Notes: generated from the letters alone by a model not told the origin. Numbered from the stretch's first letter, positions 5,901-12,498 are shown. The stretch is DNA of 13,052 bases from Clostridium sp. CAG:451 (GCA_000438295.1 FR901033.1:1-13052), one strand, 5' to 3'. A program made the numbers and translations.

Positions 5901-7524
5901 TATAATTATTACCTTGATTATCATCACTATGATTTATTGATATCCTTTTTTTAGTTTCTATAGCAAGATATTCAGAAACTATTTTTGCTTCATTTACATT
6001 AGTAGAAAAAAATCTTATTGTTTTATCATTTGAAAATGTATGATTTAAATATTTTAAATATTCCCAATGAAGTTTATTATTTTCATTTGTAAATATTACT
6101 ATCTTTAAATCTTCATAACTATAAAATGCTAGTAATTGTAAAATAATGTTATCAATAAAATAGTTACACTTTTCCTTAGAATATCCCATTATTGCTGTTA
6201 TTTTATTTTCTGCTAATGAATAACCAATGGGAACATCTTCTATGTATTTATAATCAGCTACTAGTTTATCTGCTTGTTTTCTTAACTCATCCTCTTCAAC
6301 AGTAAAACCTTCTTTAGGATATTCTACTTTTACATCAAGTAACTCTTTTCCGATTCCTATTCTTACAACTAAAAAATCACTTTGATCTATTCGCTTATCC
6401 CAAAAGTTCATATCTTTTGTTTGAATAATTCTTGCACAATCATAAACTGTTATTAGATTCTCAAATAATATTTCTTTCTGTAATCTTGCTTCTTCTTGTA
6501 ACTCTTTTCCTTTTTCATCCAAATATTTACTATACTTTTCTATCAATTCTCTTCGTTTAGCTTTTTTATAATACTTATTATATATATTTGTTACCAAAGG
6601 CCATACAAGCATAGCTACCAACATGGCACTACTGCTTACTACTGTGGCCCATGATTCTTCCCAAGTTGTAGTATTATTATTTATTTTTATAAGTACATCA
6701 GTAAGCATAACTCCAGAGGTTATTCCCATAGTTAACATAGGACCAATAGTTAAAATCAGTGGTAATTCATTATTTTCTGATTTACTTGGTGGAGGACTTA
6801 ATTTTATTTCTTTAGTCTTAATAATTCTTCTTATTCTTGGTGATTTTGAAAAGTATGACTTTTCTGAGTATAATTCTCTGTCTTTAATTTCTCGAAACTG
6901 AATTTTTTCACTGGTTGGAAATGAATATTTACTTATTCTTGCTAACGAATCATTTATTTGTAAATTTTCTGGTATATTAGAGATAAGAAAGAAATCTCTC
7001 ATAAATATAATCATTAGACCTGCAATATTTATCTTATCGCCAATACTTATTGGTTGTTTACCTCTTATAACTATATTGTTTAAATATATGAACCCTACTG
7101 CATTTTCAATATCAATAGACAATATATCGTCAATATAACATATTTTAGCAGCTACTCCCTTTATTAGGCCATTATTATAAATGATACTTGAATCAGAAGT
7201 GGTACCAATTATTAAATTTATATCTTTATTGTAAGAATATTTTAGAAAATCATTATTTTTAATATTGGTAATATAAATCAAATATGTCATGTCATCATTT
7301 TTTAGAACATAGTATGTATTATCTTTTAATTCAGTACTTTCTACATAAAAACTACCATTAATAATTTTAGAATCTCTAGTTGAATATATTGTCCATTTAT
7401 TATCACGGGCTTCAATATTAATTAATTTACTGTCATCTATATTATAAAAACTATAACTTCCTTCTATTATATCAGGAAGTAAATATGATTTAATTTTATC
7501 AGTTAAAAATAAATATATCTTCAT
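2953..7524 (-). CDS. essC: EssC, FtsK/SpoIIIE-type ATPase of the T7SSb machine
   Basis: EssC is the membrane motor of Gram-positive type VII secretion. The 1523 residues match the family length. Order of parts: two FHA-like beta domains (about 1-95 and 100-190, the second with the I-S-I-G-D-K-I-N-I-x-G-L pattern); two membrane helices (about 254-279 and 291-315); a charged coiled linker (318-352); then three ATPase-type domains. The first has an intact Walker A, GTTGSGKS (709-716), and Walker B, LFIICDE (826-832). The second has only GNDGAERE (1056-1063), lacking the P-loop Lys and Ser/Thr. The third (from about 1308) shows no P-loop. Loss of motifs in the C-terminal domains is common in EssC, where they dock substrates. 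The ATG at 7524 follows GAGGTG. yukD overlaps its end, so it leads the locus. EssA, EssB and EsaA genes are absent from the window. The family call is very secure. Confidence 0.96.
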   Translation of the reverse strand: MKIYLFLTDKIKSYLLPDIIEGSYSFYNIDDSKLINIEARDNKWTIYSTRDSKIINGSFYVESTELKDNTYYVLKNDDMTYLIYITNIKNNDFLKYSYNKDINLIIGTTSDSSIIYNNGLIKGVAAKICYIDDILSIDIENAVGFIYLNNIVIRGKQPISIGDKINIAGLMIIFMRDFFLISNIPENLQINDSLARISKYSFPTSEKIQFREIKDRELYSEKSYFSKSPRIRRIIKTKEIKLSPPPSKSENNELPLILTIGPMLTMGITSGVMLTDVLIKINNNTTTWEESWATVVSSSAMLVAMLVWPLVTNIYNKYYKKAKRRELIEKYSKYLDEKGKELQEEARLQKEILFENLITVYDCARIIQTKDMNFWDKRIDQSDFLVVRIGIGKELLDVKVEYPKEGFTVEEDELRKQADKLVADYKYIEDVPIGYSLAENKITAIMGYSKEKCNYFIDNIILQLLAFYSYEDLKIVIFTNENNKLHWEYLKYLNHTFSNDKTIRFFSTNVNEAKIVSEYLAIETKKRISINHSDDNQGNNYKPHYLIITDDYDMIKKSVFLNDIEETKENLGFSVLLLEQRMSKLPSKCNNFIILNQTTAQILKNSYESQEQITFKEEIIYNINMMEVAKICSNVPIEFEDGLYALPNAVSFLEMEQVGKVEQLNILDRWQTNDTTSSLKAEVGIGEDGEVMYLDLHEKYHGPHGLIAGTTGSGKSEFIITYVLSMCINYSPEDVAFILIDYKGGGLALAFENKATGISLPHLAGTITNLDKAEMDRTLVSIDSEVKRRQKLFNAARDKLEESTIDIYKYQRFYKEGKLDLPIPHLFIICDEFAELKSQQPEFMDNLISVARIGRSLGVHLILATQKPSGVVNDQIWSNTKFRVCLKVQDESDSKEMLKRPEAAYITQVGRYYLQVGYDEIFALGQSAYCGAKYYPSDTIVKEQDKSINFINNCGQFIKNIKATTNSKKEANGEQLQAVIKLIIDVANKENLKTNRLWLDNIPNVILIDNLENKYNLQKQDYHPVAIIGEYDAPEKQEQGIVKYDYLENGNTLIYGNDGAERELLLNAIIYSTFKNYTSEEVNMYIVDYGSESLRVFQDLPQMGNMVFMGEDEKFNNLLKMIRNELQYRKKLFINYGGEYTTYIRNSTDKLPINIVIFNNYDSIFETNQNLYDDLPDLVRDSDRYGIIYIFTCGTANSVGSKISQNFHNIYSFELKDSSDYNYIFNTRTKREPRNIMGRGLLNNDGIHEFQTANIVENENELNEYLAEFINNQKVINQKKAKRIPILPKIIRLDDVKDKIGKLDSIPIGISKNDLEVITYDFTANIGNVISSNKLANTYKFILSLLEILNSVIGTNLIVIDSVKTLNLDTNIYKNYFNNEFDMILDKINQMIESYISNKMQVSGIVLIYGVDKFLAKLNDRSKFDRLLKNAKKYEKISIIIVEDTGKLKLEMYNSWFTENFVVTDGIWIGKGVADSLFKIATISKELLGDMKNNMGFFVLESMTTKIKLIDFISKEETGDNNE

Positions 7525-7539
7525 ATAACACCTCTATCT

Positions 7540-7568
7540 TATATAGTATATTGTAACATAGTTTTCAA
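7540..7568 (-). promoter_or_regulatory. essC: Putative essC promoter region
   Basis: Two overlapping readings exist. TTGAAA (7563-7568) with TATATA (7540-7545) at 17 bases fits the consensus, but the transcript would start near 7533, inside the GAGGTG ribosome binding site (7529-7534). The alternative is an extended -10, TGTTACAAT (hexamer 7550-7555), starting near 7543, which leaves a full ribosome binding site and puts the -35 zone inside the AAAT repeat. The second is mechanistically easier; sequence alone does not settle it. Confidence 0.5.
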
Positions 7569-7570
7569 TA

Positions 7571-7594
7571 AAATAAATAAATAAATAAATAAAT
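7571..7594. repeat. Tetranucleotide microsatellite (AAAT)6 next to the essC promoter
   Basis: Six perfect tandem copies of AAAT (TTTA/ATTT on the coding side) run without interruption and are flanked by further imperfect AT-rich copies. The array ends two bases from the TTGAAA at 7563-7568. It either abuts or contains the -35 region of the essC promoter, depending on which -10 is used. Slipped-strand changes in copy number would alter promoter spacing or an UP-element-like tract. Confidence 0.8.
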
Positions 7595-7613
7595 AATTAA
7601 ATAATTGTGTGCT

Positions 7614-7642
7614 AATTAAAAGGAATCAATTTTGATTCCCCT
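7614..7642 (-). terminator. Intrinsic terminator of the FIST-aldehyde dehydrogenase operon
   Basis: The inverted repeat GGAATCAA (7622-7629) and TTGATTCC (7632-7639), with further A-U and G-U pairs outside, forms a hairpin in the minus-strand transcript. It is followed by TTTTAATTAG. It lies 20 bases past the aldehyde dehydrogenase stop codon and separates that operon from essC. Confidence 0.75.
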
Positions 7643-7659
7643 TTATTCTAATCTTTGTT

Positions 7660-9096
7660 TTAATCTAAAATATTTTTAAGAACGATAGTCTTTGTACGAC
7701 TCATTTCTTTTAGAGTAGTTGAAACTCCTTCATTACCAATTCCAGAATGTTTCCAACCACCAAATGGCATTTCAATAGCACGATAGAAACTTGCACCATT
7801 GATAACTGCTCCTCCTACTTCCATTTCCATAGCAGCTTTGAAAGCAGTTTTCATATCACTAGTCATAATGTTTCCACATAAACCAAATTTACTTTGATTA
7901 GCTATTTCTAAAGCTTCATCTAACGTATCAAAAGTACAAACAGGAATAACTGGTGCAAAGATTTCCATATCTTTCATTACATCCATATCTTTTGTTACAT
8001 TATCTATAATTGTTGGTTCAAAGAAAGCTCCATTCCTTCTACCACCATATACTAAAGTAGCTCCTTGATCAAGTGTTTTTCTTACTTGTTCTTCGGCATT
8101 TATTGCTGCTTTTTCATTAATTAGACAACCAATATCAGCATCTTCTTGTTGAGGCATAGCTACTTTTAGAGATTGTAGTGTTTCTACTGCTTTTTTAATA
8201 AATTCATCTTTAATACCTTTTTGTACTAAGAATCTTTTACTAGCACAACAAACTTGTCCAGTATTATAAAGACGTCCCCAAACTAATTCTTTCATAGTTA
8301 ATTCCATATCAGCATCATTCATTACGATGAAAGCATCATTTCCACCAAGTTCTAGCATAACATGAGTGATATTAGCAGCTGCATTAGCCATTACTTCAGC
8401 TCCTACTTCTGTACTTCCTGTTACACTAATTAAAGCTACTTGTGGATGTTTTGCTAAGGCATTACCTGTTACAGAACCACGTCCTGATATACAGTTAATA
8501 ACACCATCTGGTACTCCAGCATCTTTTAGTAACTCACAATATCTGTGTAATGTTAGTGGATTATCAGTAGATGGTTTTACAATTACACTATTTCCCATTA
8601 TTAAAGCACTAGGTACTTTTTGACCAAATAAGTCACATGGAAAGTTAAATGGAATTATACAAGCTACTACTCCTAATGGTTGTTGAACTGTTATTTGCAT
8701 AGTTTTTTCTTGTCCAACTTCACTACCTGCTGGAATGACATTTCCATAATCATGTTTTGCTTTTTCTACATATCCATGAATGAAATGTTTTGTATTACTA
8801 ATTTCAGTTCTTGCTTCTTTTATTGGTTTTCCTGTTTCTTTAGATAATAATTGAGCAAGTTCTTCATGATTAGCTTCTACTAAATCAGCAAATTTATAAA
8901 GTATATCTCCTCTTTCATGAAGTGGCATTTTAGCCCAACCTTTTTGAGCCTTTGCAGCTTCTTTTACACAAAGGTCTACATCTTCTTCAGTTGCTAATGG
9001 AACAGTATCAATTAATTCATTAGTTGCCGGATTAATTACATCTGCTTTTTCTCCATTACTAGCATCTACAAATTTTCCTCCAATTAAATTTTTCAT
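7660..9096 (-). CDS. NAD(P)-dependent aldehyde dehydrogenase (succinate-semialdehyde dehydrogenase-like)
   Basis: A member of the non-acylating aldehyde dehydrogenase superfamily, which oxidises an aldehyde to its acid with NAD(P)+ in the cytosol. From the chosen start it has 478 residues, the normal length. Visible hallmarks: IPFNFP with the oxyanion Asn151; VKPS with cofactor-binding Lys174; VTGSTEVG of the Rossmann turn (226-232); ELGG with general base Glu249; GQVCCA with catalytic Cys283 (a second Cys follows); IFAPV (379-383); and PFGGWKHSGIG near the end. The ATG at 9096 has AGGAGG four bases upstream, overlapping the stop of the FIST gene. An upstream ATG at 9159 in the same frame lies inside the FIST gene, lacks a ribosome binding site and adds residues unlike the family. 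The substrate cannot be told from sequence; SSADH-like or other medium-chain aldehydes are possible. The tight pairing with a sensory FIST protein is the notable context. Confidence 0.95.
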   Translation of the reverse strand: MKNLIGGKFVDASNGEKADVINPATNELIDTVPLATEEDVDLCVKEAAKAQKGWAKMPLHERGDILYKFADLVEANHEELAQLLSKETGKPIKEARTEISNTKHFIHGYVEKAKHDYGNVIPAGSEVGQEKTMQITVQQPLGVVACIIPFNFPCDLFGQKVPSALIMGNSVIVKPSTDNPLTLHRYCELLKDAGVPDGVINCISGRGSVTGNALAKHPQVALISVTGSTEVGAEVMANAAANITHVMLELGGNDAFIVMNDADMELTMKELVWGRLYNTGQVCCASKRFLVQKGIKDEFIKKAVETLQSLKVAMPQQEDADIGCLINEKAAINAEEQVRKTLDQGATLVYGGRRNGAFFEPTIIDNVTKDMDVMKDMEIFAPVIPVCTFDTLDEALEIANQSKFGLCGNIMTSDMKTAFKAAMEMEVGGAVINGASFYRAIEMPFGGWKHSGIGNEGVSTTLKEMSRTKTIVLKNILD

Positions 9097-9104
9097 TTGT
9101 CCTC

Positions 9105-10292
9105 CTATTCTTTTCCAAATCCAGTGAATGATAACATTAGTCCACCACAGATGTTGCATGAATGTTCATCATATCCATATTCACCAAAAGTGAAGATTGT
9201 AATAAATGGAACGCCATGTGCTTCTTCTACTAGATTATTATAAACTTCGTCTATTCTATTACCAATTCCTAGTTTTCTTCCTCCACAGTGTACTAATACA
9301 TATCCGGCTGGATCACATGATAATTGGCTTTTTAAATCTTTTAATGTAGCTTTTGTAGAATCAATTAATTCATCTACTGTTGCTTCTAATTGAATAATAG
9401 CTGTTTTTTCTACTACTTTATTTCCTAAGTTAATAGTATCATCATTTGGAGTCTTAGTTCCTTGATCATCACCAAACATTGGATGACGTACAACAGTTAA
9501 GTTTCCTAGTGGATCTTTTACTCCTAATGGTTTAGTAATTGATGCTACTAACAAGTTTTGACCATGTAATTTATCTACAGTTGTACCAGTCCATTCAGCA
9601 TATTTTTTAAGTGCAGAAACACCATCAATTTTTGCTAATGTACGGTTATTTTTAACTTCTGTAATTAATCCAACATTATCAGATTCACGATATGCTCCTG
9701 TATAAGAAGTTGCTATTTCGTTGTCTGTATAGAAAAATACTACAGCTACTCCATCAGAAAATACTTTATCATTACAATAGACTTTCCAATTACCTTCTAC
9801 TGTATCATCGGCTGCACTTCCTCCAAACATTGGAACTCGTCCAATAATATCTTGGATTCCCATTAAGTAATCTTCTTCTTCTTTTGGACTTGCTACCATG
9901 TAGAAATAATCTGGTGAATAAGTTGCTCCAGCATTTAATACTGCTTCTCTTGCTACTTTTCTTCCTATTTCTCTAGCATTCTTTCCGGCTTCGTGACAAG
10001 CAACTCCAACTGATAAGTTTTTATCATCAAAACTCATCATTGCAGCAAAACCATCTTCACTAGCAATTATTCCGTCATTAGTCATAACCATTCCACTTGA
10101 TGTACAACCAACTACTGGAACTCCTCTCATTGTAGAACGAACTCCTTTTACTACTTCTTCTACATCATCTTGACATGAAGTATAAAGTAATCCTAGTTTT
10201 GGTTTCATTCCCAGTTTTGCTTTTTTGGCAGTTTCTACACCTTTAGTAAAACTGTCTTTTTGAGTACTATACCCTACTTTTGTTTTCAACAT
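9105..10292 (-). CDS. FIST N- and C-domain protein (intracellular small-ligand sensor)
   Basis: FIST proteins carry a sensory domain thought to bind small ligands such as amino acids and often sit in signalling or metabolic operons. This one is a stand-alone two-domain form of 395 residues. The N domain (about 30-190) shows PVVGCTSSG (59-67) and MFGGSAADD (155-163). The C domain (about 215-390) shows FTFGEYG (367-373) and the closing LMLSFTGFG. Residues 377-382 (HSCNIC) add a His and a CxxC pair that I do not recall as typical of the family. There are no membrane segments and no attached kinase, cyclase or chemotaxis domain. The ATG at 10292 has AGGAGA seven bases upstream; the in-frame ATG at 10322 lacks a site. 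The aldehyde dehydrogenase start follows eight bases after its stop, so the two are co-translated. A regulatory or ligand-carrying role towards that enzyme is inference. Confidence 0.9.
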   Translation of the reverse strand: MLKTKVGYSTQKDSFTKGVETAKKAKLGMKPKLGLLYTSCQDDVEEVVKGVRSTMRGVPVVGCTSSGMVMTNDGIIASEDGFAAMMSFDDKNLSVGVACHEAGKNAREIGRKVAREAVLNAGATYSPDYFYMVASPKEEEDYLMGIQDIIGRVPMFGGSAADDTVEGNWKVYCNDKVFSDGVAVVFFYTDNEIATSYTGAYRESDNVGLITEVKNNRTLAKIDGVSALKKYAEWTGTTVDKLHGQNLLVASITKPLGVKDPLGNLTVVRHPMFGDDQGTKTPNDDTINLGNKVVEKTAIIQLEATVDELIDSTKATLKDLKSQLSCDPAGYVLVHCGGRKLGIGNRIDEVYNNLVEEAHGVPFITIFTFGEYGYDEHSCNICGGLMLSFTGFGKE

Positions 10293-10347
10293 AAACTTCT
10301 CTCCTTCTATTCTTTTCCTCATATCAAGTATGAGTTGTTGAATTTTT

Positions 10348-10372
10348 GATTAATAATTGCTACTTATTAATC
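10348..10372. promoter_or_regulatory. 9-bp inverted repeat in the FIST operon leader (possible operator or RNA hairpin)
   Basis: GATTAATAA (10348-10356) and TTATTAATC (10364-10372) are perfectly complementary around a seven-base spacer. The element starts about 12 bases downstream of the predicted transcription start. It is AT-rich and has no U-tract, so a dimeric-repressor operator is more likely than a terminator. No regulator gene for it is in the window. Confidence 0.45.
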
Positions 10373-10390
10373 TACTCTTCCCTATTATTG

Positions 10391-10399
10391 ATTATAGCA
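10391..10399 (-). promoter_or_regulatory. Extended -10 promoter of the FIST-aldehyde dehydrogenase operon
   Basis: A perfect TATAAT (10391-10396) preceded by TGC (10397-10399) forms an extended -10 on the minus strand. The region 16-18 bases upstream is a T-run with no clear TTGACA-like hexamer, which extended -10 promoters tolerate. The predicted leader is about 92 bases. Confidence 0.65.
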
Positions 10400-10428
10400 C
10401 AGTTTTTAAAAAAAGAAATGTTTTCCAT

Positions 10429-10454
10429 AAAAAAAACATATTTTAAATATGTTT
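10429..10454 (-). terminator. Intrinsic terminator after tsaD
   Basis: Three bases after the tsaD stop codon, AAACATATT pairs with AATATGTTT (10434-10442 and 10446-10454) around a three-base loop. On the minus strand this is followed directly by a run of T residues. This ends the t6A operon before the FIST promoter. Confidence 0.8.
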
Positions 10455-10456
10455 CT

Positions 10457-11458
10457 TTACAAGTTGACACTAGAAATAGCATTTAAATTATAGTCTGCTC
10501 TTACTCCTTTTTGATAAAGATAATAACCGGCTGCTGCTATCATAGCTGCATTATCAGTACAAAAGCTAAGTGGTGGGATTGAGTAATTAATATTTAATTC
10601 TTTAGCTAGCTTATCTACTTCTTCTCTTAGTTGTTGATTAGCTGCTACTCCACCAGCTACTATTAGATTATTAATGTTTTCACTTACTAATGCTTTTTTT
10701 GTTTTATTTACAATACTACCAATGGCTACTGTTTGAAAGGAACAAGCTAAATCTGCTTGATTTATTTCTCTATTATTTTGTTTTTCCTTATGAGCTAAGT
10801 TGATAACAGCACTTTTTAAACCACTGAATGAAAAATTATAACTATCGTCATTTAATGGCATTGGTAATTGATAGGTATTCTTACCAGTATGAGCTAATTT
10901 ATCAAGTTTAGGTCCTCCTGGATATGGCAAACCAATTACTCTAGCTACTTTGTCATAACATTCACCTATTGCATCATCTAGTGTTCCTCCTAATTTTTCA
11001 AAGTTTAAGTGTTCATTCATCTTAATTAGTTCTGTATGACCACCACTTACAACTAAGGCTATCAGAGGAAATTTAAATTCTTCTACTAAACTATTGGCAT
11101 AAATATGACCTGCTATATGGTGAACAGGTATTAGTGGTTTATTATAAACAAAGCTTAATGTTTTTGCAGCTTCTAATCCTACTAATAAACTTCCTATTAA
11201 GCCTGGTCCAAAAGTAACTGCTATAGCATCAACATCTTCTATTTGCATCTTTGCTTTTTGAAGACAATCTTCTATTACAAAGGTTATGTTCTTTACATGT
11301 TCACGACTTGCTATTTCTGGTACTACTCCACCAAAGTTTTCATGAATAGAAATTTGTGTTGATGTTGAAGTTGCTATTTCTTCTCTTCCATTTTTTACAA
11401 TAGAACAACTAGTTTCATCACAACTACTTTCTATTCCTAATATATAAATATCTTTCAT
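10457..11458 (-). CDS. tsaD: TsaD, tRNA N6-threonylcarbamoyladenosine transferase
   Basis: TsaD transfers the threonylcarbamoyl group from threonylcarbamoyl-AMP to A37 of ANN-decoding tRNAs, working with TsaB and TsaE in the cytosol. The 333 residues match the family. Seen in order: the ASKHA opening GIESSCDETS (8-17); the metal-binding H-x-x-x-H as H114 and H118 in HHIAGH; VSGGHTEL (137-144) with the phosphate loop; the AGGVAAN motif (268-274); and the C-terminal metal ligand Asp302 in CTDNAAM. No key residue is missing. The ATG at 11458 lies three bases after the rimI stop, with GGAAG eight bases upstream inside rimI. It is the last gene of a tsaE-tsaB-rimI-tsaD operon, the same order as B. 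subtilis ydiB-ydiC-ydiD-ydiE, and is followed by a terminator. Confidence 0.98.
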   Translation of the reverse strand: MKDIYILGIESSCDETSCSIVKNGREEIATSTSTQISIHENFGGVVPEIASREHVKNITFVIEDCLQKAKMQIEDVDAIAVTFGPGLIGSLLVGLEAAKTLSFVYNKPLIPVHHIAGHIYANSLVEEFKFPLIALVVSGGHTELIKMNEHLNFEKLGGTLDDAIGECYDKVARVIGLPYPGGPKLDKLAHTGKNTYQLPMPLNDDSYNFSFSGLKSAVINLAHKEKQNNREINQADLACSFQTVAIGSIVNKTKKALVSENINNLIVAGGVAANQQLREEVDKLAKELNINYSIPPLSFCTDNAAMIAAAGYYLYQKGVRADYNLNAISSVNL

Positions 11459-11461
11459 CTT

Positions 11462-11875
11462 TTACACTTCCAAATCTAATATTAATTCCATTAATATAGC
11501 ATCTATACCATTATAATATCCTTTTCTATTTCCTACTTCAATAAACTTATATTTATGATATAAGTTTATTGCTTGATAATTATCTTTTTTTACCTCTAGA
11601 GTAATATTATCAAGTTGTTTTTCTTTTGCCCTATTTATTAAATATTCCATTAATGATGATGCTATATGATTCTTTTGATACTCTTTTAAAACCTCAATTT
11701 GATTAATTTCTATTCTATCATATATTTCACTATAAAGTAAGAAGCCTTTTATTGTGTTATCATCTTCAAATACTAATAATCTTAAGAACGGATCTGTGGA
11801 AAACTCTTGTTTTGAAAGCTTATAAATAAAGTTATCCACAGATATCTGTGGATAACTATTATATTCTTTTATCAT
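11462..11875 (-). CDS. rimI: RimI-like GNAT N-acetyltransferase
   Basis: A GNAT-fold acetyltransferase of 137 residues, slightly short for RimI, which acetylates protein N-termini (ribosomal protein S18 in E. coli) using acetyl-CoA. The acetyl-CoA loop is recognisable as EYQKNHIASSL (65-75), but the usual Gly of Q/R-x-x-G-x-A is replaced by His70. The C-terminal signature is strong: LEVKKDNYQAINLYHKYKF (93-111) followed by GNRKGYY. The N-terminal 40 residues diverge from typical RimI, and codons 7-27 contain three DnaA-box matches. The ATG at 11875 overlaps the tsaB stop as ATGA, so translation is coupled. Placement between tsaB and tsaD supports RimI over other GNAT enzymes. The true substrate is unknown. 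Confidence 0.88.
   Translation of the reverse strand: MIKEYNSYPQISVDNFIYKLSKQEFSTDPFLRLLVFEDDNTIKGFLLYSEIYDRIEINQIEVLKEYQKNHIASSLMEYLINRAKEKQLDNITLEVKKDNYQAINLYHKYKFIEVGNRKGYYNGIDAILMELILDLEV
11795..11856. promoter_or_regulatory. Cluster of three DnaA-box matches inside the 5' end of rimI
   Basis: TTATCCACA (11832-11840) and TGTGGATAA (11847-11855) are perfect consensus boxes in opposite orientation around GATATC. With the flanking G and C they make a perfect 26-bp palindrome at 11831-11856. A third match, TGTGGAAAA (11795-11803), reads as TTTTCCACA and fits the relaxed TTWTNCACA. No other consensus box was noticed in the window. All three lie within coding sequence, so function must be shown. 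Confidence 0.6.
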
Positions 11876-12498
11876 AAATTAGCTTTTTCCTCAGCTTCTG
11901 TCTTTTTTAAGTATATTGGATTTATTAGATGTGGATTCAATCCTTCTTTATTTTTAAAATATGTTACTATTTTTAAAATATCTGGTTCATATCCATTTAC
12001 ATTGTAGTTAGTCACTATTTCATTATTGGTAATAACAGTAATTGGTCTATAATCATAACACTTTTTAACTAACTCCTCTAAGAGTATATGTGAATCTTCT
12101 ACTATAGAGTTGATATTATTGTCATATAAGGCTCCATAGACAAATCCACGACGAGCATCTATAAGTGGCATAGAGTAACCCTCTTGCTTGTTTGAAATTG
12201 CCATAGCAGTAAGTCCTGAGATAGGTACAATTGGTATATTAAGACTCCAAGCGATGGTTTTAGCAATAGTAACACCTATTCGAATTCCTGTGAAAGATCC
12301 AGGCCCAGTTACTACTATGATTTTATCTAAATCCTTTGGTGTTATATTAGCTTTTTTAAAAACACCTATGATTCTGGGTAATGCCTCTTTAGATAAATCT
12401 TTACCTAATTTTTCCTGACATTCATTAACTAAAACGTCATTTATAACAATTCCACTATATAAATAATCTGAAGATGTATCTACGTAAAGAACTTTCAT
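11872..12498 (-). CDS. tsaB: TsaB, t6A synthesis complex scaffold protein
   Basis: TsaB is a catalytically inactive TsaD paralogue that dimerises with TsaD and recruits TsaE during tRNA t6A37 synthesis. The 208 residues are near the usual length. Visible hallmarks: the opening LYVDTSSDY (4-12); the signature TGPGSFTGIRIG (64-75); PISGLTAMA (92-100); and DARRGFVYGALYD (114-126). The HxxxH metal site of TsaD is absent, as expected for TsaB. The ATG at 12498 overlaps the tsaE stop as ATGA and the TGA stop overlaps the rimI start in the same way, so the three genes are translationally coupled. Confidence 0.96.
   Translation of the reverse strand: MKVLYVDTSSDYLYSGIVINDVLVNECQEKLGKDLSKEALPRIIGVFKKANITPKDLDKIIVVTGPGSFTGIRIGVTIAKTIAWSLNIPIVPISGLTAMAISNKQEGYSMPLIDARRGFVYGALYDNNINSIVEDSHILLEELVKKCYDYRPITVITNNEIVTNYNVNGYEPDILKIVTYFKNKEGLNPHLINPIYLKKTEAEEKANL

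Noticed and set aside
7569..7610. Replication origin or DNA-unwinding element at the AT-repeat region upstream of essC
   Set aside because: There are no DnaA boxes nearby and no replication genes; a promoter-linked microsatellite explains the sequence better.
9097..9159. In-frame upstream extension of the aldehyde dehydrogenase to an ATG at 9159
   Set aside because: It lies inside the FIST gene, has no ribosome binding site and encodes residues unlike the family, whereas ATG 9096 has AGGAGG and a normal N-terminus.
11795..11856. Chromosomal origin of replication at the DnaA-box cluster
   Set aside because: The boxes are inside a coding gene, only three are seen, no adjacent AT-rich unwinding region free of genes exists, and dnaA/dnaN are not in the window.
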